A stretch of 64,000 nucleotides of DNA from Podospora pseudoanserina (lineage: Eukaryota; Ascomycota; Sordariomycetes; Sordariales; Podosporaceae). The notes beneath the pieces are model-generated. The model had not been told where the DNA came from, searched no databases, and was given only the letters and a program-made list of their open reading frames with translations. The DNA lies in NCBI RefSeq assembly GCF_035222485.1, contig NC_085924.1:434001-498000 (forward strand), written 5' to 3'. This document shows positions 29,602 through 43,900 of the stretch, piece by piece. Position numbers and translations under genes: made by a program. Within the stretch, counting starts at the first letter, position 1, and the number at the start of each line of letters is the position of its first letter.

Positions 29602-31353
29602 TTTGAGCGGCTGGGGGGGTTGATGGTCGGGACTGCTCTGAGGCAAGATGAGAGGGAAGTTTGATGGCCAACATCCTGTCTTCTGCGACCATTTAAGAGA
29701 CATTAAATACTTCACCCACTCGTGTAAATCTGGGGATATGAGTACCGACCTTTGGGATATGAGTACCTTTGTGTCGCCGGCGGTTTGTTACACCTTGCGT
29801 GTAATACCCTGACACACAAGCCGAGTAGGGTGGCAGCCAAAAGTCCAATCCAATCACTAGGCCAGGGATGGGAAGACCAGGAAGACACGTAAGTCCCGAA
29901 TTGTCTGTCTCTGCGACATGTGCGAGGTTCAAAGACAGGAACGGCAGGCGCTTGGTGCGATCCAACCATTGTGTTGCATAAAACACTGTCTCTGTCCAAG
30001 CTTCCCTCGACCGAACAGAACGAGATAGCAACAGCATGCTAGAGGCCCAGCTCCGAATGCTGGTAACAGTGTGATGTCCAGGATCTGTCGCACAGTGACC
30101 TGCAACCATACCACCAAATTACAGCAAGCGCAGGTGTCAGTAGGTAAGGCCGGGTGCCCCTAGTCTAATCCCAGTCCACCACTAGGTAGGGTGGTGAAAA
30201 CACTGCGGCCATGGCCTACAGTGAGTCGTACCACGAGGGATTTCAGATAATCCGTCCCATATCGCGACTTCAAGCATATGAAACATGGATAATCACAAGA
30301 GTAGATATGGCAGAGTCATCAGGTCCACCGGGGTAGAATTCCGCCATTATTCGTGGTTCGAGTACAGTGACCGCAGTCGTGTGGTCTTGCCACCCTCTGC
30401 CAACGCGGCTTATAGAGTGTGCTAGATCTCCAGCTTCAAATAAGGTACACATACACATCACTATATCTTGCAGCGGTATAGAAGTCAGCAAAAAATGACA
30501 TTCGTCAAAGTTCCAGATCACAGTCTCAGGACCATCTGACCATGTCGCAAAGCACATCGTCAGGCGAGCCAGACCTGTCCACGTCCAGGCAATATCCCCG
30601 CGCCCAGACACCAAACATATCAGCATACAACGGCCAACTCACAAGACTAACTGCATTTTCCTACCCTCTTATAAGCCTCCACCATCGAACAAGGTGCCCG
30701 AGGGCATGAACTAAACTTTCCTCCTAATAGGACAGTTTCTCGCAAGATTCGGGCTCCACAAACAATGGCTTGCTACATCCAAGTTATGGGCAGCAAAGCC
30801 ATGCCGTTACCCCTGGTATATCGCCTTATGCGGCCATGACATATCGCCATTGGGGGCAGGAAACTGAAGAGGATCAAGCCTGGCCTGTTTACTGAGATTG
30901 CCATGCCTGAGAAATGAAGTGACAAATCTGTGGCCTGGCGAGAGATGCATGTCAAGGGAGGCAATCTGTGTCTTGAGTTTGCAAAGTAGCATTTGAAAGA
31001 TGTCCTATGAGCGGTCGGAAATGCACCGTTTCAGTGCAAAAATGATGGCGACAAGTGACAGTGACAGCACGTGTCAGTGGTTGTTCTCATTCCTTCCCAT
31101 GGAGCACACCCCGAACAAGATCGTCGTACCCCTCCCAGACATCCCTTTGCATTACCCCTCCATTGTCTTCCAAAGACTCCCCATTCGAATCCAACCCCAC
31201 GTGTGTCTGAGGAGAGTAATAAATGCTCATGTACACGCCTGTTTTCTTGGTGTAAGTAAACGACACAAAGGTATGCGTGCCCTCAACGTTCTCACTGTTC
31301 CCACTCCTGTCAGTTCACTCGTTCCTCTTCAACTTCCAACAACAGGCAGCCAC
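29602..31353. other. Gene-free spacer
   Basis: About 1.75 kb of normal composition. The 14-bp string GGGATATGAGTACC occurs twice at about 29733 and 29754. Short open frames carry no family features. The promoter of the small secreted protein gene should be at the left end. Confidence 0.4.
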
Positions 31354-32617
31354 TTACAAAGTCTCCCCCAGTTCCTTCCGATAACCCCCACCAAACACAC
31401 CATGACCTCTGTTTGCGAACCACTCCCCCAGCCCAGCGCAAATGATCTCATCACTCAGCCCCCCCTCGACTTTGTTCACAGGAATATGCAAACTTCGTAT
31501 CGACCGAGCCAGGGAAGCCAGGCCTCATCTCCACCGCCAAATGACAGTACGCTCCCTCGAACAAGACAGACTTTGTCTCGATATCCTCGCCGGCACCGAT
31601 CTTGGGCCGGAATAACACACTCCAGAGCTCCCCCAGCTGGTTCAGCATGGCCTCGGTATCCTCCGTCTCGGTCCTCCCCCCAAGCGTCATTGCATCTTTT
31701 GCCTGCTGGAGGGTTGTCACGCCGGTACGGAGATAACACTTGATTCGAGCAGAAGGAGAGTCGATGCAATCGATGGCGATCATTTCCACTGTTGGCCGGG
31801 ACGGCCCCGAAGGGAAGGAGCAAAGATACGAGTCAAGCAGAGCGATGGGGTGGTTGTAACTGCCATAGGGTCCGTCGCACTGGCGGGCAATGTCGAAGAT
31901 GATGTCCTTGGTCGAGACGGCGGCTGACGGGGAGGAGGCAGTGTGAAGCCATTTGAGGAAGGGCATGAAGTACACCTTTGCCATGATGTCTCCCCCGTGA
32001 GCCAGGTCACAAGCCACCCAGGCTTGGGAGAGGGGGGTTTCATGGGGAACTTTGGGAAGGAGGGAAGGGGCGGTCGAGGCGGGGAGGAAGAGGCTCCGAA
32101 TGAACGTGTTGTACTGGCCGAGATGGATGCTGGGGATTGACTTGGTCATGTTGTGGAGGAGGCGGGTGGTCTGTTCTTGATTGTAAGGGTCGATCGGCGT
32201 ACCAGCTTCGGGGCCGGTAGCCTCAATGGTGAATCGTACGGTGCGGACGTTAGAGGTCTCTTTAAAGTTGACGCTCAGCTCCATGGGGGAGCCATCGGCC
32301 GTGATGCGGGCGTTGAAAAGGGGCTTTTTGCCGGGCTGGGGACGGCCGCCCAGGGCAGGGATGATGAAGCGGTTGTACCTGGTCGAGTCTCTCGTCAGTC
32401 GAGCCCAGCGATAGAAGGATGGTAATAAACGAGGAAGAGGTTCATACCATTTACCATGAATCTCGATATCCTGGTTGCTGTACCCGCTACTCTGCAGCAG
32501 TTTTATGAAAGTGAGAAGGGTGGTTTCGTGCCAGAACTCCTTGGAGTCGTCGTCGAATACCTTGACGAAGGTATCCTCCTGGCGAGATACCTCAACGGCG
32601 ACAGTAGTTGAGTCCAT
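31354..32617 (-). pseudogene. DMATS-type aromatic prenyltransferase, frameshifted near the C-terminus
   Basis: The protein belongs to the ABBA-fold dimethylallyltryptophan synthase family, soluble enzymes that prenylate indoles and other aromatics. Exon 1 is 32448-32617; the second exon starts at 32378. The 69-bp intron between them is in frame and has no stop, so it could be mistaken for coding. Family landmarks include FIIPALGGRPQPG, AKVYFMP, RIKCYLRTG and VEMRPG...DTKFAY. Near 31483-31487 the frame slips. As sequenced the protein ends at TGA 31451-31453 (365 aa). In the next frame the expected C-terminus follows (VNKVEGGLSDE ... LGEWFANRGH) to TAA 31354-31356, about 398 aa, the normal size. 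A two-base loss in TATATT or a one-base gain would explain it. The last beta strand and helix are lost, so activity is doubtful. Confidence 0.82.
32379..32447 (-). other. Stop-free in-frame intron in the DMATS gene
   Basis: 69 bp, GTATGA...GACCAG, with CTGAC branch site. Removing it joins HGKW to YNRFIIPALG, the family sequence. Confidence 0.8.
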
Positions 32618-34902
32618 ATTCGGGTAGAACTTCCCAGTTCTGATGATGGAAGAGTATGGTACGATGCCTAATGGGCTGGTGCCCGATTTCTACACAGCTC
32701 CCTGTTTGCTTGACGGGGCATTTCTGCTTCTTATACTTTGTCACCCAGTTCCTGGTATGTCCTCTTTTCCAAGGGCCAACATGGCCAAGAGCTCACGACA
32801 GCAAGTCCGACCATCTCACTCGCAGCTCCTACAGTGACTACCGCTCCTCGGGCCTCACGAGCATGACTACACAACATTCATTTTGCGTCTGATATCACTG
32901 GTTTCAGCCAATAAACCGGCCCATGACTGTCATGCTGCTCTTGTCTGCTCTCGGTTCAATTTGTGGGGCCACTGTTCCTGATCACAACAGTCCTCCCATT
33001 GGCAAGCGAGAGCCCACATGATGCCATTCAGAGCTCTGATCTACGGCCGCTAACCATGGTTGATTAGTTACTGTACGGAAGAAGTCATACGCATTTCTGA
33101 GGAAGCAACGTGAGGGCCATCGCCGAGGTGTGTGCCATGAAATAAGCGCGAATACGGGCCTTCCATTTGCTCATTGGGGTTGATGATTAGGTGACCGGCG
33201 CAAAATACGGGTGTCATGCCTGACAATAGCACAGGGGCAACCAATTCTAACACCTCTCTTCCTCTCTTGTGATCGGTGCTGGTGTTGAGGGAGGGCTAGG
33301 GTCTCATTCTGTGTTGTTGCACAGACCACGCCAAACCTTTGATCGCTCAGGAGGCAGGCCTCCCTTGCAGGTGGTGATGCTTGCCGATCAAAGTTCTGGC
33401 ACGAAAAATCGATCTCACATTTGGTCAACCTGCACGCTCTGTCTCGGTGAGGTTGAGTCGTGAGGGTTTGGGGAAGTGAGAGTTCCCGATTCAGACGACT
33501 GTGGGCATCTGATTCGTCACTAATAAGAAATAAATATCTTATCTTAATAGAGCTCTTATCGTTTTTCACCTGCCAGCTACCTCTAATATACCCTCCAATA
33601 ATTCGGAAGACCTCACCGACTAGACATCGCTGTTCAAAGCTTTTCTATGGTGGTAGATAAGCTATCATCCAGATCATTTTCTCAATAATTAGATTAGATT
33701 AATATTTTCGTAATACAAGTGAGTGATAAAGAAGTTTAACACCGGTTTGCTACCTGTGTCTAGAACCGTTGTACTACCTAACATCGATATGGGGACTATC
33801 GAAAATAAGATTCTATTATTTTCTCTCTAACCATGAGAAATATTTCCGGGATCAGGGTTTTATCTTGCCTCTTCCCTGGTTAGTGGTTACTCGGTGAGAC
33901 TTTTATTGGCCGTAAGTCGTGGCTCCACCTTTATTCGGCCTACTACAGTGATTCAAGTCCTTCTTGTCCAGTGAAAAGAGTCGAATCTGTTTGCTCGTTT
34001 GACCATTATTGTTGTGATTGAACAGAACCAGGAAACAATACAAGATATTACATATACTACTTTAGGCACCCACGTAAATCATGCAATACAAACATAAACA
34101 TCAACTTCAGGCTCTTGTCGATGTGAAAGAGACTGCTCCCCACGTCAAAGGTTTCGCCCCATCTCGAACATACACCTTGACGTCTACTTCTTGGAATATA
34201 TTCCATTCTATTAACAAAGATGAAAACTTGCCGCCAGGTTACAGTGTCTTGTGGTCAGATCAAACCCACATATTCTTAGCAACCACTCCTCACCCCCTAA
34301 GACCTGTGATGTTCTTCGAAACGATGACGTTAAAGGAAGCGGTCAACTGGCGACGAGCCAGGTTCCGATGAAACATATTTGCTTTCCTTCACACACGTGT
34401 CGCCAGTTTGCTATATCAAAAGTATTAGTTGCAGTAAGTAGATGATCAGTGGTTGACCCACGCCACATTCTTCTCATGATTGGTTTGCAGTCCTCAGCCC
34501 AATGTTTGCCAGTTCATATAAAAATATCGCTGGGCTTGAATTTGGAGCTGATTTGATTGGAGTCGCCTCCCGTCGGGATGTCGAAATTGCCTGGTGCCGA
34601 CCAAACGGGAGTAAGGTGGAACATGCCCAACAGTCCTCCGGAGAGAAGGCACTGGAGTGTTTGTTTGCCCTGAGCGAAGTGAGCCCACTTCGAAAACGAA
34701 GAAACTGGAACCAGGTCTCTTCCAAAATACACCGCTGTTTCATTTTCGCTTCCTCTCTCCCATCGCCCTTTATCCCACTTTTCCCATTAAACCTTACACC
34801 TGCCCTCCTCCGTCTTCAACGTTTTCTCAACTCACAAACGCGCTTTCCTATTGATCTTCATTTTTGTGCCGCATTCCTGTTCCCCGCAAGCTGCGTGCCA
34901 TC
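32618..34902. other. Gene-free spacer
   Basis: About 2.3 kb. It holds the DMATS promoter on the left and the leader of the giant gene on the right (T/C-rich near 34740-34860). The segment 33530-33860 is more AT-rich. A 96-codon frame at 34081-34371 has no family features and is not called. Confidence 0.4.
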
Positions 34903-37900
34903 ATGAGCATGGCAGGTCCAACTCTGGGCAACGATGGCCATGGAGGGACACTGCCGGATGTCGAATTCGCGATCCATCATGTGTTCTTACCGCCAAAAGT
35001 GCCCCAGTCCGACGACACCACTGGGACTGGAGAGGCCTTTCTCATCCGTTCGTTTCTCAAATCGCTACGCGAGTTTGCAGCTCTGCAGCCGGAAGAGGCG
35101 ACACGACTGCAGCCCTTGGTGCGGATGATCGAGCGACTCTTGCGACTTCACATCAACGAGTCAAAGCAGCAAGTTACGACTGAGGTTTTGCACGAATTGA
35201 GTGATGGTGGTAAGTCTTCCCAGTGTCTCGCTCCCCGACACCATCTATCACTCTTGGAATACGCTAACAACAGTAGAATCCGCCGTGTTTTATGTTCGGG
35301 AGCAAAATGCCGGCCTGCTTCTTACCGGAAAGGTCAATACCATCTTGGCCCAGGGCTTCGAACTCTTGTCGGACAATGCATCGGTCATGTCAAACAGAGG
35401 ACGTCTGATCCGCCAATTCCCAAATGCGGCAGCTGAGTTCCCTCGGGCCTTGTTGATGGATCCCAAGTTCTTGAAAGAATTTGCCGATCACCTTTGCGAG
35501 TTGAGCAAAACCCCAATCGCGGCGGTCCGTCCCAAGACTCGCAAGGCGAACGCCAATCATGACGAATATCGTGACACCGTCTCCCCTGTATTGGTCACGG
35601 GCATGCTTATGGCGATCCTTCAAGGACTGGGCCAAGTCATCAGTCCCACAACCATTACCAAGCGAATGAGGGAGCAGGTCAATTGGGACAACACTAATAA
35701 ACCATTCCACCGGTCCCCGCTTTGGGTTCTTCTTCGTGCCGCCGTTGGAATCTTGCTTCGCCAAAGCTCAGGGCCGATTGACCGAGACTTCCTGTACAAA
35801 TCTGTCACCACTTTTTATCATGCCTCCCTGCTCGACATGGCCACCACCTGTGGTCTCGATAGCGACCTTCGATTCACCATGGCCGCGAAAATTAACCGCA
35901 GAATTGTCAAGCTCGATCACTTGGTGGAACTCCCCTGGACGACGCTCGTCCAAAAGGTTGTGGCTCGTGATCATGATGAGCTCAAGGGTAGATGGCTTGC
36001 TGCCCAACAAGAAAAATGTCTGTCAAATACTGACAGGCCACTTGCGGGCCTTCGCTTTGCCGACGATACCAACCTTCAGCTCACCGGGCTCAAGAAACAC
36101 CTGGCCGGGATTGAATCTCGTCCATCAGCCGACACGGTTGATCCTGGACCTGGCGATGATTCAACAATGCCTGAGTTCTCGTCGACGTCGCCTCCTTCCC
36201 TACACTCAAACCCGGATATGCGGCCGTTTGTTCTCTTGAACTTTGAGGCCTGGGTCGATCAACATCTATCGTCATGGGTGGTCTCTCAACTTGACAAGAA
36301 CAACAAGCAGCACGACAGGGCTGCACATGGTATCGGTGAACTGGAATGCATGATCCAGACGTATCTTTGCTTTGCCAAAGACTCGTATGTCAACGACCCG
36401 GAGGCATTGTCCATGATGTATTTGGTTACCATGGAGCTGTGGGTTGCATTGGACCGGATCGCTGGCGACGCCATTCCCCTCTTGTTGGAGTATGACCCTG
36501 GCTTTACTTCCGACATATTCAATCCTTTGATTCTGCCGACGAAGAGGCGAATGGAGCGGCTGCAGACAATTGAGAACTATCTCGCCAACCGTCGAACAGG
36601 CACCTACCCACCTATGTTTTGCGGTTTTGGTGGGGCCAACTCCTTTGCCGTTCGGTACTTTGATGCGTCTCTTCCTGGTGGACATTCCGATCTGCATTCC
36701 CAGATTGTTTCGTACGCGGAGAGGAATAAACATCAGAAGCTCGAGGAGTTTGATGGAAAGCGCCAGGAGTATGCCAAGTTGTCCTCGGAACGATCACAAA
36801 CGGACCATAACAGGACATGGAACCCGCAATCTTGCAGGTTCCAATGTTCCTGGGATTGTAAAGCATGTGACCTGGATGCAAGGCTAAAGGTGATAACAAT
36901 TCGAAGGTTCGAGTGGCCACTACCTACAAATCGCTGCGAGGCCATAGCAGTTGTTTTCGAGATTGCTCTCCCCAGCGTCGTGCTTGTTTGGCGGAACACC
37001 ACCGTGCATATCTTCCTGTCTATTCTGATGAACAGCGATATTTGTAAGGAGAGGGTGCACCTGGAGCTTTACTACCCCGAAGAGCATTCTGGCTTGCAAC
37101 GCTTTACCGGAAGCACCAGTAGCATCAAGCTGGCATCGGTGGTCAAATCTGTCGAGAGGTCTCATTACAGCAGTACGCAACACATCAGCATGTTCACTGA
37201 AGCGAATATCTGTGTTGAGCATGGATGCCGATACGACTATTACCACACTGGGAAGAACTTGAGGCACGATGAGATCTTCGAGAGGCCGTCCATCCACAGC
37301 GCGTGTTCGCATGCAGCGCACGAACCAAACGATCACTTGAGTAAATTTATTCGGCAAAGCTCTCACGACTCAAACTACGTCATATCCTCCCAAGATTGTT
37401 GTCCCCAGGATATGACGCTCGAAGCGCTCAGGGCTTTCGGACATCATCGTTCAGGGGATAGCCTCCAATGGGGCAACACCCTGAGTCAGTTGACTATGCC
37501 CTCACTAGACCTGAATCGACAGTCTACCTTTCTTTTAGTGATGCAATCATGCACCGAGGCTGGCGCCCAGGATAAACTCAATTCAGTCTATCGTAAGACT
37601 CACAATGACGCAGCAGATGAGCTCTTTGCTGGCAAGTTTCTTGGGGCGTTGGAAGACGCATTTGCCCGATTCCACGAAAACTGGCAGAATGACATTGCTG
37701 TCGGGCTGTTGGCCTGTTTGGCCACTCGTATCCTGTCCCTGACCAGCTCTTCTTCTATCGCTTCAGGGGTCCTCCAGCTCTTGGCCCGCATCAGGCAAAC
37801 CTCCATGGCATGGACCCGACAGCTTTTGCGCAAACGATCTAAGAGTTCGTCTGAAAATGAACGCGAGGCGTTCGCCCACAGAGCACTTATGACAGCATTC

Positions 37901-40900
37901 ATTTGCATGTCGACATTTGACATGGATTCGGATCTGCTCGACCCACTGCTATCGTCACCAAAACAGCTCTCACACTTTGTCGAGGCCGCAATCACCGCAT
38001 GCGATCACCTTCCTTCCAAGTTATCCAATCCTGTCTATCGCTTTATGGCTTACAGATGGCGAAATTTGATGTATCAGTCAATGGGAATGATGCGAGCAGA
38101 GATTATTGGAAATCGGAATTCCGGTTTTGGGTCCGCAGTTCAGCATATTTGGGCCGCCTTCGATCCATCTCAGTCAACGTGGGTAACTCGGCAAGGATCA
38201 CAAGGCCATATTGTGGAGTCTTCGATGTCCAGGAACGGGAAGAACACCAAGGCAAGCTGGAACATGTTGACAGGAGAGCTCCTTGTCAATGGATATCCGC
38301 TTTCACGGCTCCCTCGGAAATATGAGGCCGATCAGAATTACAGCCAATTGTTTGGAACACGGATTCTCGAGGTTGTGCCATCCACGATTCAAGGTATGCA
38401 CTTCTCCGCTCGCCAGGACCAGGACGGATGGATTGTGCATTTTGCCATGTTGGACGGCATAGTCGTGATACAAGCTGTCAAGAGGGGATCAAACGACGAG
38501 GAGCTCTGGGAATTTATCCCACGTTCTTGCTTCTTGGGAGGCCTTTCCAAGTCGTTCGTCATGGACTTTTCACACTGGAGAAATAATAGCACCGGCGAGA
38601 TTGAGTTTCGTCCAGCAGCAACACCATGGGAGCACTCGCCCAATCACTGGCTCCTCGCAAAAGAAGGCGTCCGAACAGTTCTAAGGCTAGACCAAGACCT
38701 TGTCATAGACCTTCACAGCGAGACGGCTCTCGCAATTTCGACTAGACTGGAGCCTTTAGACTGCAGGGAGAACATTGACATGATATTCCATCACGGTGCA
38801 GACAAGGGCCAGCTGAATGTCACTTTGCCCAGATTCGCTCTTTCCTTTTCCCTTGCACCAGGCAGTTCAAATCTTCGTTCGAAGCATTACGCCGGAATGA
38901 TTATCGACGAACGTCAGGAAATCGGTGCTCTAATTGGGCTCAAGAGCAAGCTGGTTCTACGAGACGAGAAACATGTGGACAACTTACAGCCTTCACGACT
39001 CCTTCTCATACCTCGTGGCCAGCCCACTGTCACAATGCATGATGACCATGTCCGCGTCAAGATCCTAACAGAAAACATACCACACGTCAAGCACGAAGCA
39101 TTCAGAATTGACACAAGACTTGGTCAACTCGTCGACAATGGATCATTGGTCAGCAAGCTATATCTATGCTTGCTGCACGCTTTGACATCCCACTGTCTCC
39201 CTGATCCTTTGACCAGTCGCACTGGCACTGAAGAGGCAACCAGAGTACTACAGCTCTCAGCGGTCCGGTCGTTCCAACGCCTGGAAAGCGATTGCATCGA
39301 AATCCTCGCGAAAATCTCTGGCCTGTCGCCGAAAAGAAGGTTTTATCCAGAACATCTACAAAACATGGAACAGTGCAGTTGGAATCCTAACCTTCCCGTG
39401 CTCTCTCAGTATGATGGATTTCTGGCAATGGTCGAGGAAATTATGGCACATGCTGAAGATTGCGAGGTGCTATACGAGCAAAGCAAGGGTGGTGCTGGCG
39501 AGGCAATCCGTGAGTTGGCCAGGAGTGTGAAGACCCATCTTCTCACCGAGCGAGCAATCATCAGAAATTCGAGCTTCCGAGTCACTCAGTTTGGGGCCGA
39601 GGACCATTCGGCTCGGTATGATGTCAATTATGGAGGACGGCACAGCAAAGATCAGGAAGTCGAACGTTCAAGCATAGCCCGGAACATTGCATTGATGGTT
39701 AGCTCTGGAGCTCCGCAACTATTGTTTCCCACAACACCGAGCCTCAAGCAATCGATCTTATCCATAACTAGCAACAGCTTTTCTGGGGATCCTCGAGTCG
39801 GCTTGGGATTCAACGCCGAGCACTATGAGAAGCCCGAGGTCGCTCTGAAGGAGCTCTGGTGCGGGCTGCACCGAGCACTCGCCACAGAAGAGAATTGTTA
39901 CCGGATCATCTTCTTCCTCTCTTCCCTCTCTTTTGCAACCAAGGCAAATCTCGACGTGGTTCAAGCCTTGTTGGCCATAGCTACTCAGCGACGCATGTCT
40001 GGAGGTCTGGTCACCCCTCCCGACGAGCAGTTATTTGATCTGACCCATGACCGACTGTCATTGCGGCAAAGAGTTGAGAGAATCGTGAAAGAGAAGCGTT
40101 TATCCATGAAGCTATGCCCCGACATGCCCGTCTACAGACAACGACACGAGAGCGAAAGTGACTTCCAAGCAAGGTACTATCAAGAATGGGAAACTCTGTC
40201 TGGTTCAATGGTTAGAGCACTGGTTTCAGACTTTGAAAGTCAGTGGTCGAAGTCTTGGACAGTCACGAGGCCTTCTTCGCGACAACCTTGTGAGCACTGG
40301 GTACCTCTTAGTGTTGTGATACCATTGGTGAACAAGACGCTGGATCTCACCAGAAGGACAATTCTGTTCACAGACTATCTAGACAGCTTGGCACTAGCCA
40401 TTGAAGGCATGACCTGTCTAGCAACATCTCGTGGTTCTTTAGTGGCATCATTGCCATTTGTCGATGATGAGAACACGCAACGGCCATCCAGTACACCAAT
40501 TGGTTTCATCAAGGACACTTCGCTTTTCTCCAATCCGCCACCTGAAATCCATCGCCCCGTGCCAGAGAGATTCTTGGATCTGTTGGAAGAGATACCACCC
40601 GTTGACGTGGGAAAGAGGCCAATCACAAACCTTATCGAGCATATAGCAGCTCTTGGACAGGAAGAGGAACACCAGCGCATCTACGTACACGAGCTTCGCC
40701 AGAGTTCTAAAAGTGTCGGCACCGTACATGTCAGACTCAAGATACATGGACAGGCTCTTTTCTCCCGACTCTCCCAATATCTCATCAAGTGTCAAGGCGA
40801 CAGCGTGCGGATCGAAAATGACATCGTGAGGGCATTGAAGTGCGGTGGAGTTTCCAAGGAGCTTTCTGTCAGCGCCGACCTCTTTCCACGGATATCTCCC

Positions 40901-43900
40901 ATTTTTCTTCTGCAGCATCTCAGAAGGGATAGATGGATCAAGTTACCTCCCAAATGGCGATTGGCTTTGATGAACTATGCCCTTTCGCTCGCATACCTGC
41001 AGCGGGCCGAGCGCCTAGTAAACTCCTGCCAATCCGCCAACCGGCGAGTCGACTTTCTTAAGGAACTTCGAAATTTTGGGCACCATGACGAGAAAGACTT
41101 CGACCCCTTGGACTGGCCAGAGTATGTGCTGCTGGAGGTTGAACAAGGGATTTTGATACGGCCGGTACAGCATCAGATTGCTGCAAACATGCGCCAGCCT
41201 CCGGCGGGGAAAAGCTGCGTCATGCAGCTCAATATGGGGGAGGGCAAATCTTCAGTCATTGTTCCCATTGTCTCTATTTCGATCTCAGACGGATCCTGCC
41301 TAGCACGTGTGGTTGTTGCCAAGGCACAGGCAAAGCAGATGGAACACACACTTGTCAGCGCCATTGGCCGCTTGGTTGGCCGTCGCGTCTATTTTCTTCC
41401 CATCTCCAGGGCCGTCCGCGTTGACGGCAAGGCCATCAGAACCATTGCACGCTTGATACGGCAATGCAAGGAGGAATGCGGTGTGTTACTTGTACAGCCT
41501 GAGCACATCTTGTCATTCAAGCTCATGGGATTGGAGGGAGTTTGGAACAAGCATCCTGTGGCTCAAACGATCCTTAGCACATATAGTGAGCTTGAAAGTA
41601 TCTCTCGCGATATTGTGGATGAGAGTGATGAAAACTTCAGTGTCAAGTTTGAGCTCGTCTACACCATGGGAAGTCAGCAGCCAGTCGATATGAGCCCTGA
41701 GAGATGGATGTTGATCCAAGACTTGTTAGGTGTCGTCAGGGATGTCGCCAAGAAGCTCAAGCGTGGGGATACAAAACAATCAGGGCCAACTGATGGACTC
41801 CTTTTTGAAGAGGAGCCCAACTGTGGTCGGTTTCCAACGATTCGGACCCTCGATAAGTCTGCTGGTACGCAGCTGATGGAAGCCACTGCTCGCGAGCTGT
41901 GCCGTGTGGGCATGAGAGGTCTGCCCATCCAGCATCAGACCAGACAGATGCGTGATGCAGTTCTACAGTACATTATGGATCCTGATGTTGATCAACAGCA
42001 CATTGAGATGGTGGAGAATGATCGGTCCGGTCTCGTTCAGAACGACACCATGAGAAGAGGACTTTTCCTGCTGAGAGGACTTCTGGCATCTGGTGTGCTT
42101 CAGTTTGCCCTGGGTCAAAAGCGTTTTCGCGTCAACTATGGACTTGCACCGGACCGGCAACCAGCAACGATGCTTGCAGTACCGTACAGGGCGAAGGATT
42201 CGCCGGCCCCACGTTCCGAGTTCAGCCATACAGATGTTGTCATCGTTCTGACGTGCCTGAGCTACTACTACCGTGGTTTGACGGAGGCCGAACTTTTTCT
42301 GTCCCTTGAGGTGCTTTCAACCTCTGATCGGGCTGAGCAAGAGTACTCCGACTGGTCTCGAGCTTCTCCGCTCCTAGACCGTGCACTGAGACATTTCTCT
42401 GCTGTCAACCTGAAGGACAAAACACTATACACAGAAAAGCTCTTCCCAGGTTTGCGCTTCTCGAAACCGGTCATCGATTACTACCTGTCCACCGTTGTCT
42501 TTCCGAAGGGGATAAGAGAGTTTCCACTCAAGCTTTCGAGCTCTGGATGGGATCTCGCCAAGCAAAAGGCACATGCAGTCACGGGCTTTAGCGGGACAAC
42601 GGACTCGAAATATGTCCTCCCCCCATCCATAAGCGCGCAGGATCTTCCAGAGCAGATTTATACCAACTCTCATGTGCTAGCATGTCTGTTGCAGAGCGAG
42701 AACACGGTTGTGGAGCTGGGAACTGAGCAGGAGGACCTCTGCGCCTTGACAGTGAACATGCTCCTGTCAGCGGTTATCAAGTCGATCCAGGCGATGCGCG
42801 TCATTCTTGACGTTGGTGCGCAGATCGTTGAGCTCAGCAATCTTCAATTTGTCAAGCACTGGCTTTCTGTTGTCTCGGATGCAGACGCTGTCATCTTTTT
42901 CAACGACAACGATGAGCTGTCGGTGGTCACTCGAGATGGGACGGTGGAGTCATTCTACACTTCACCTTTCAAGACTCAGACGGAGCGGTGTCTCGTTTTC
43001 CTCGACCAGGCACATACCCGCGGTACCGATCTCAGATTGCCAGATGACTACAGGGCTGCCGTGACTCTGGGTCCAGGGGTAACAAAGGATACTCTTGTAC
43101 AAGGTGAGTTGGCGCGTTCGTTTTTCCCACAGTCTAATTATTCGTCATGATACTGATTTGTGCTTTCAACAGCCTGTATGAGAATGCGGAAGCTTGGCAG
43201 CGGCCAATCAGTCACATTTTGTCTCTCCCCCGAAATGCAAAGGAGAGTTCGCGATTATGAACGCATGGATGCCTCACAGCCCATCACCGTCATGCATGTT
43301 CTTGCGTTTGCCATATTCGAAACGTGGAATGACGCCCACCGAAGCGTTCTGCTCTGGGCTACCCAGGGCTTGCGTCATCAACGCCAGGAGGAAATCTTGA
43401 GTCGTATTGGAGGTTATGACAAGCTCCAGGTTGAAGATGTTGAAGAGTATCTTGAGGCTGAGGCACAGACTGTGGAGAAGCGGTACCGACCAGGACCAGG
43501 AACTCAGGCTCAGAGTTTGGCTTGCCAGCTTGAAGATGCTTCGAGTTTGGTGTCGAGACGGGCCGACGTTGCTGCCATTCGGGCGAAATGTATCAAGTTT
43601 GGCTTCAAAAACTTGGACTTGGTTGCCACACTGGAAGAAGAACAGGAGCGGGAGCTAGCTCCAGAGATCGAGCAAGAACGACACATTGAGCGTCCGGAAC
43701 CTATGAAGCCGCTCAGGCACTCGCTTCATCCAGATATCAGACTGTTTGTGGTTACTGGCAGGCTGGATCCAGAAAGTAGGGCAGTCTTGCCCGCATTTCA
43801 CGCCATGCTGCGAAGCAGTGCGTCGAAAGTCTTCCCCGCGAACAAGTTCCCGGCTAGTCTACTGGTCACTAAAGATTTTGCCAATACTGTCCGGCCCAGC

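Noticed and set aside
31000-31743. 247-codon frame on the plus strand
   Set aside because: Its second half is antisense to the DMATS gene, and its residues (many Pro/Ser/Arg/His) show no family features.
34081-34371. 96-codon frame in the spacer before the giant gene
   Set aside because: No recognisable domain, no signal peptide, and no supporting splice partners.
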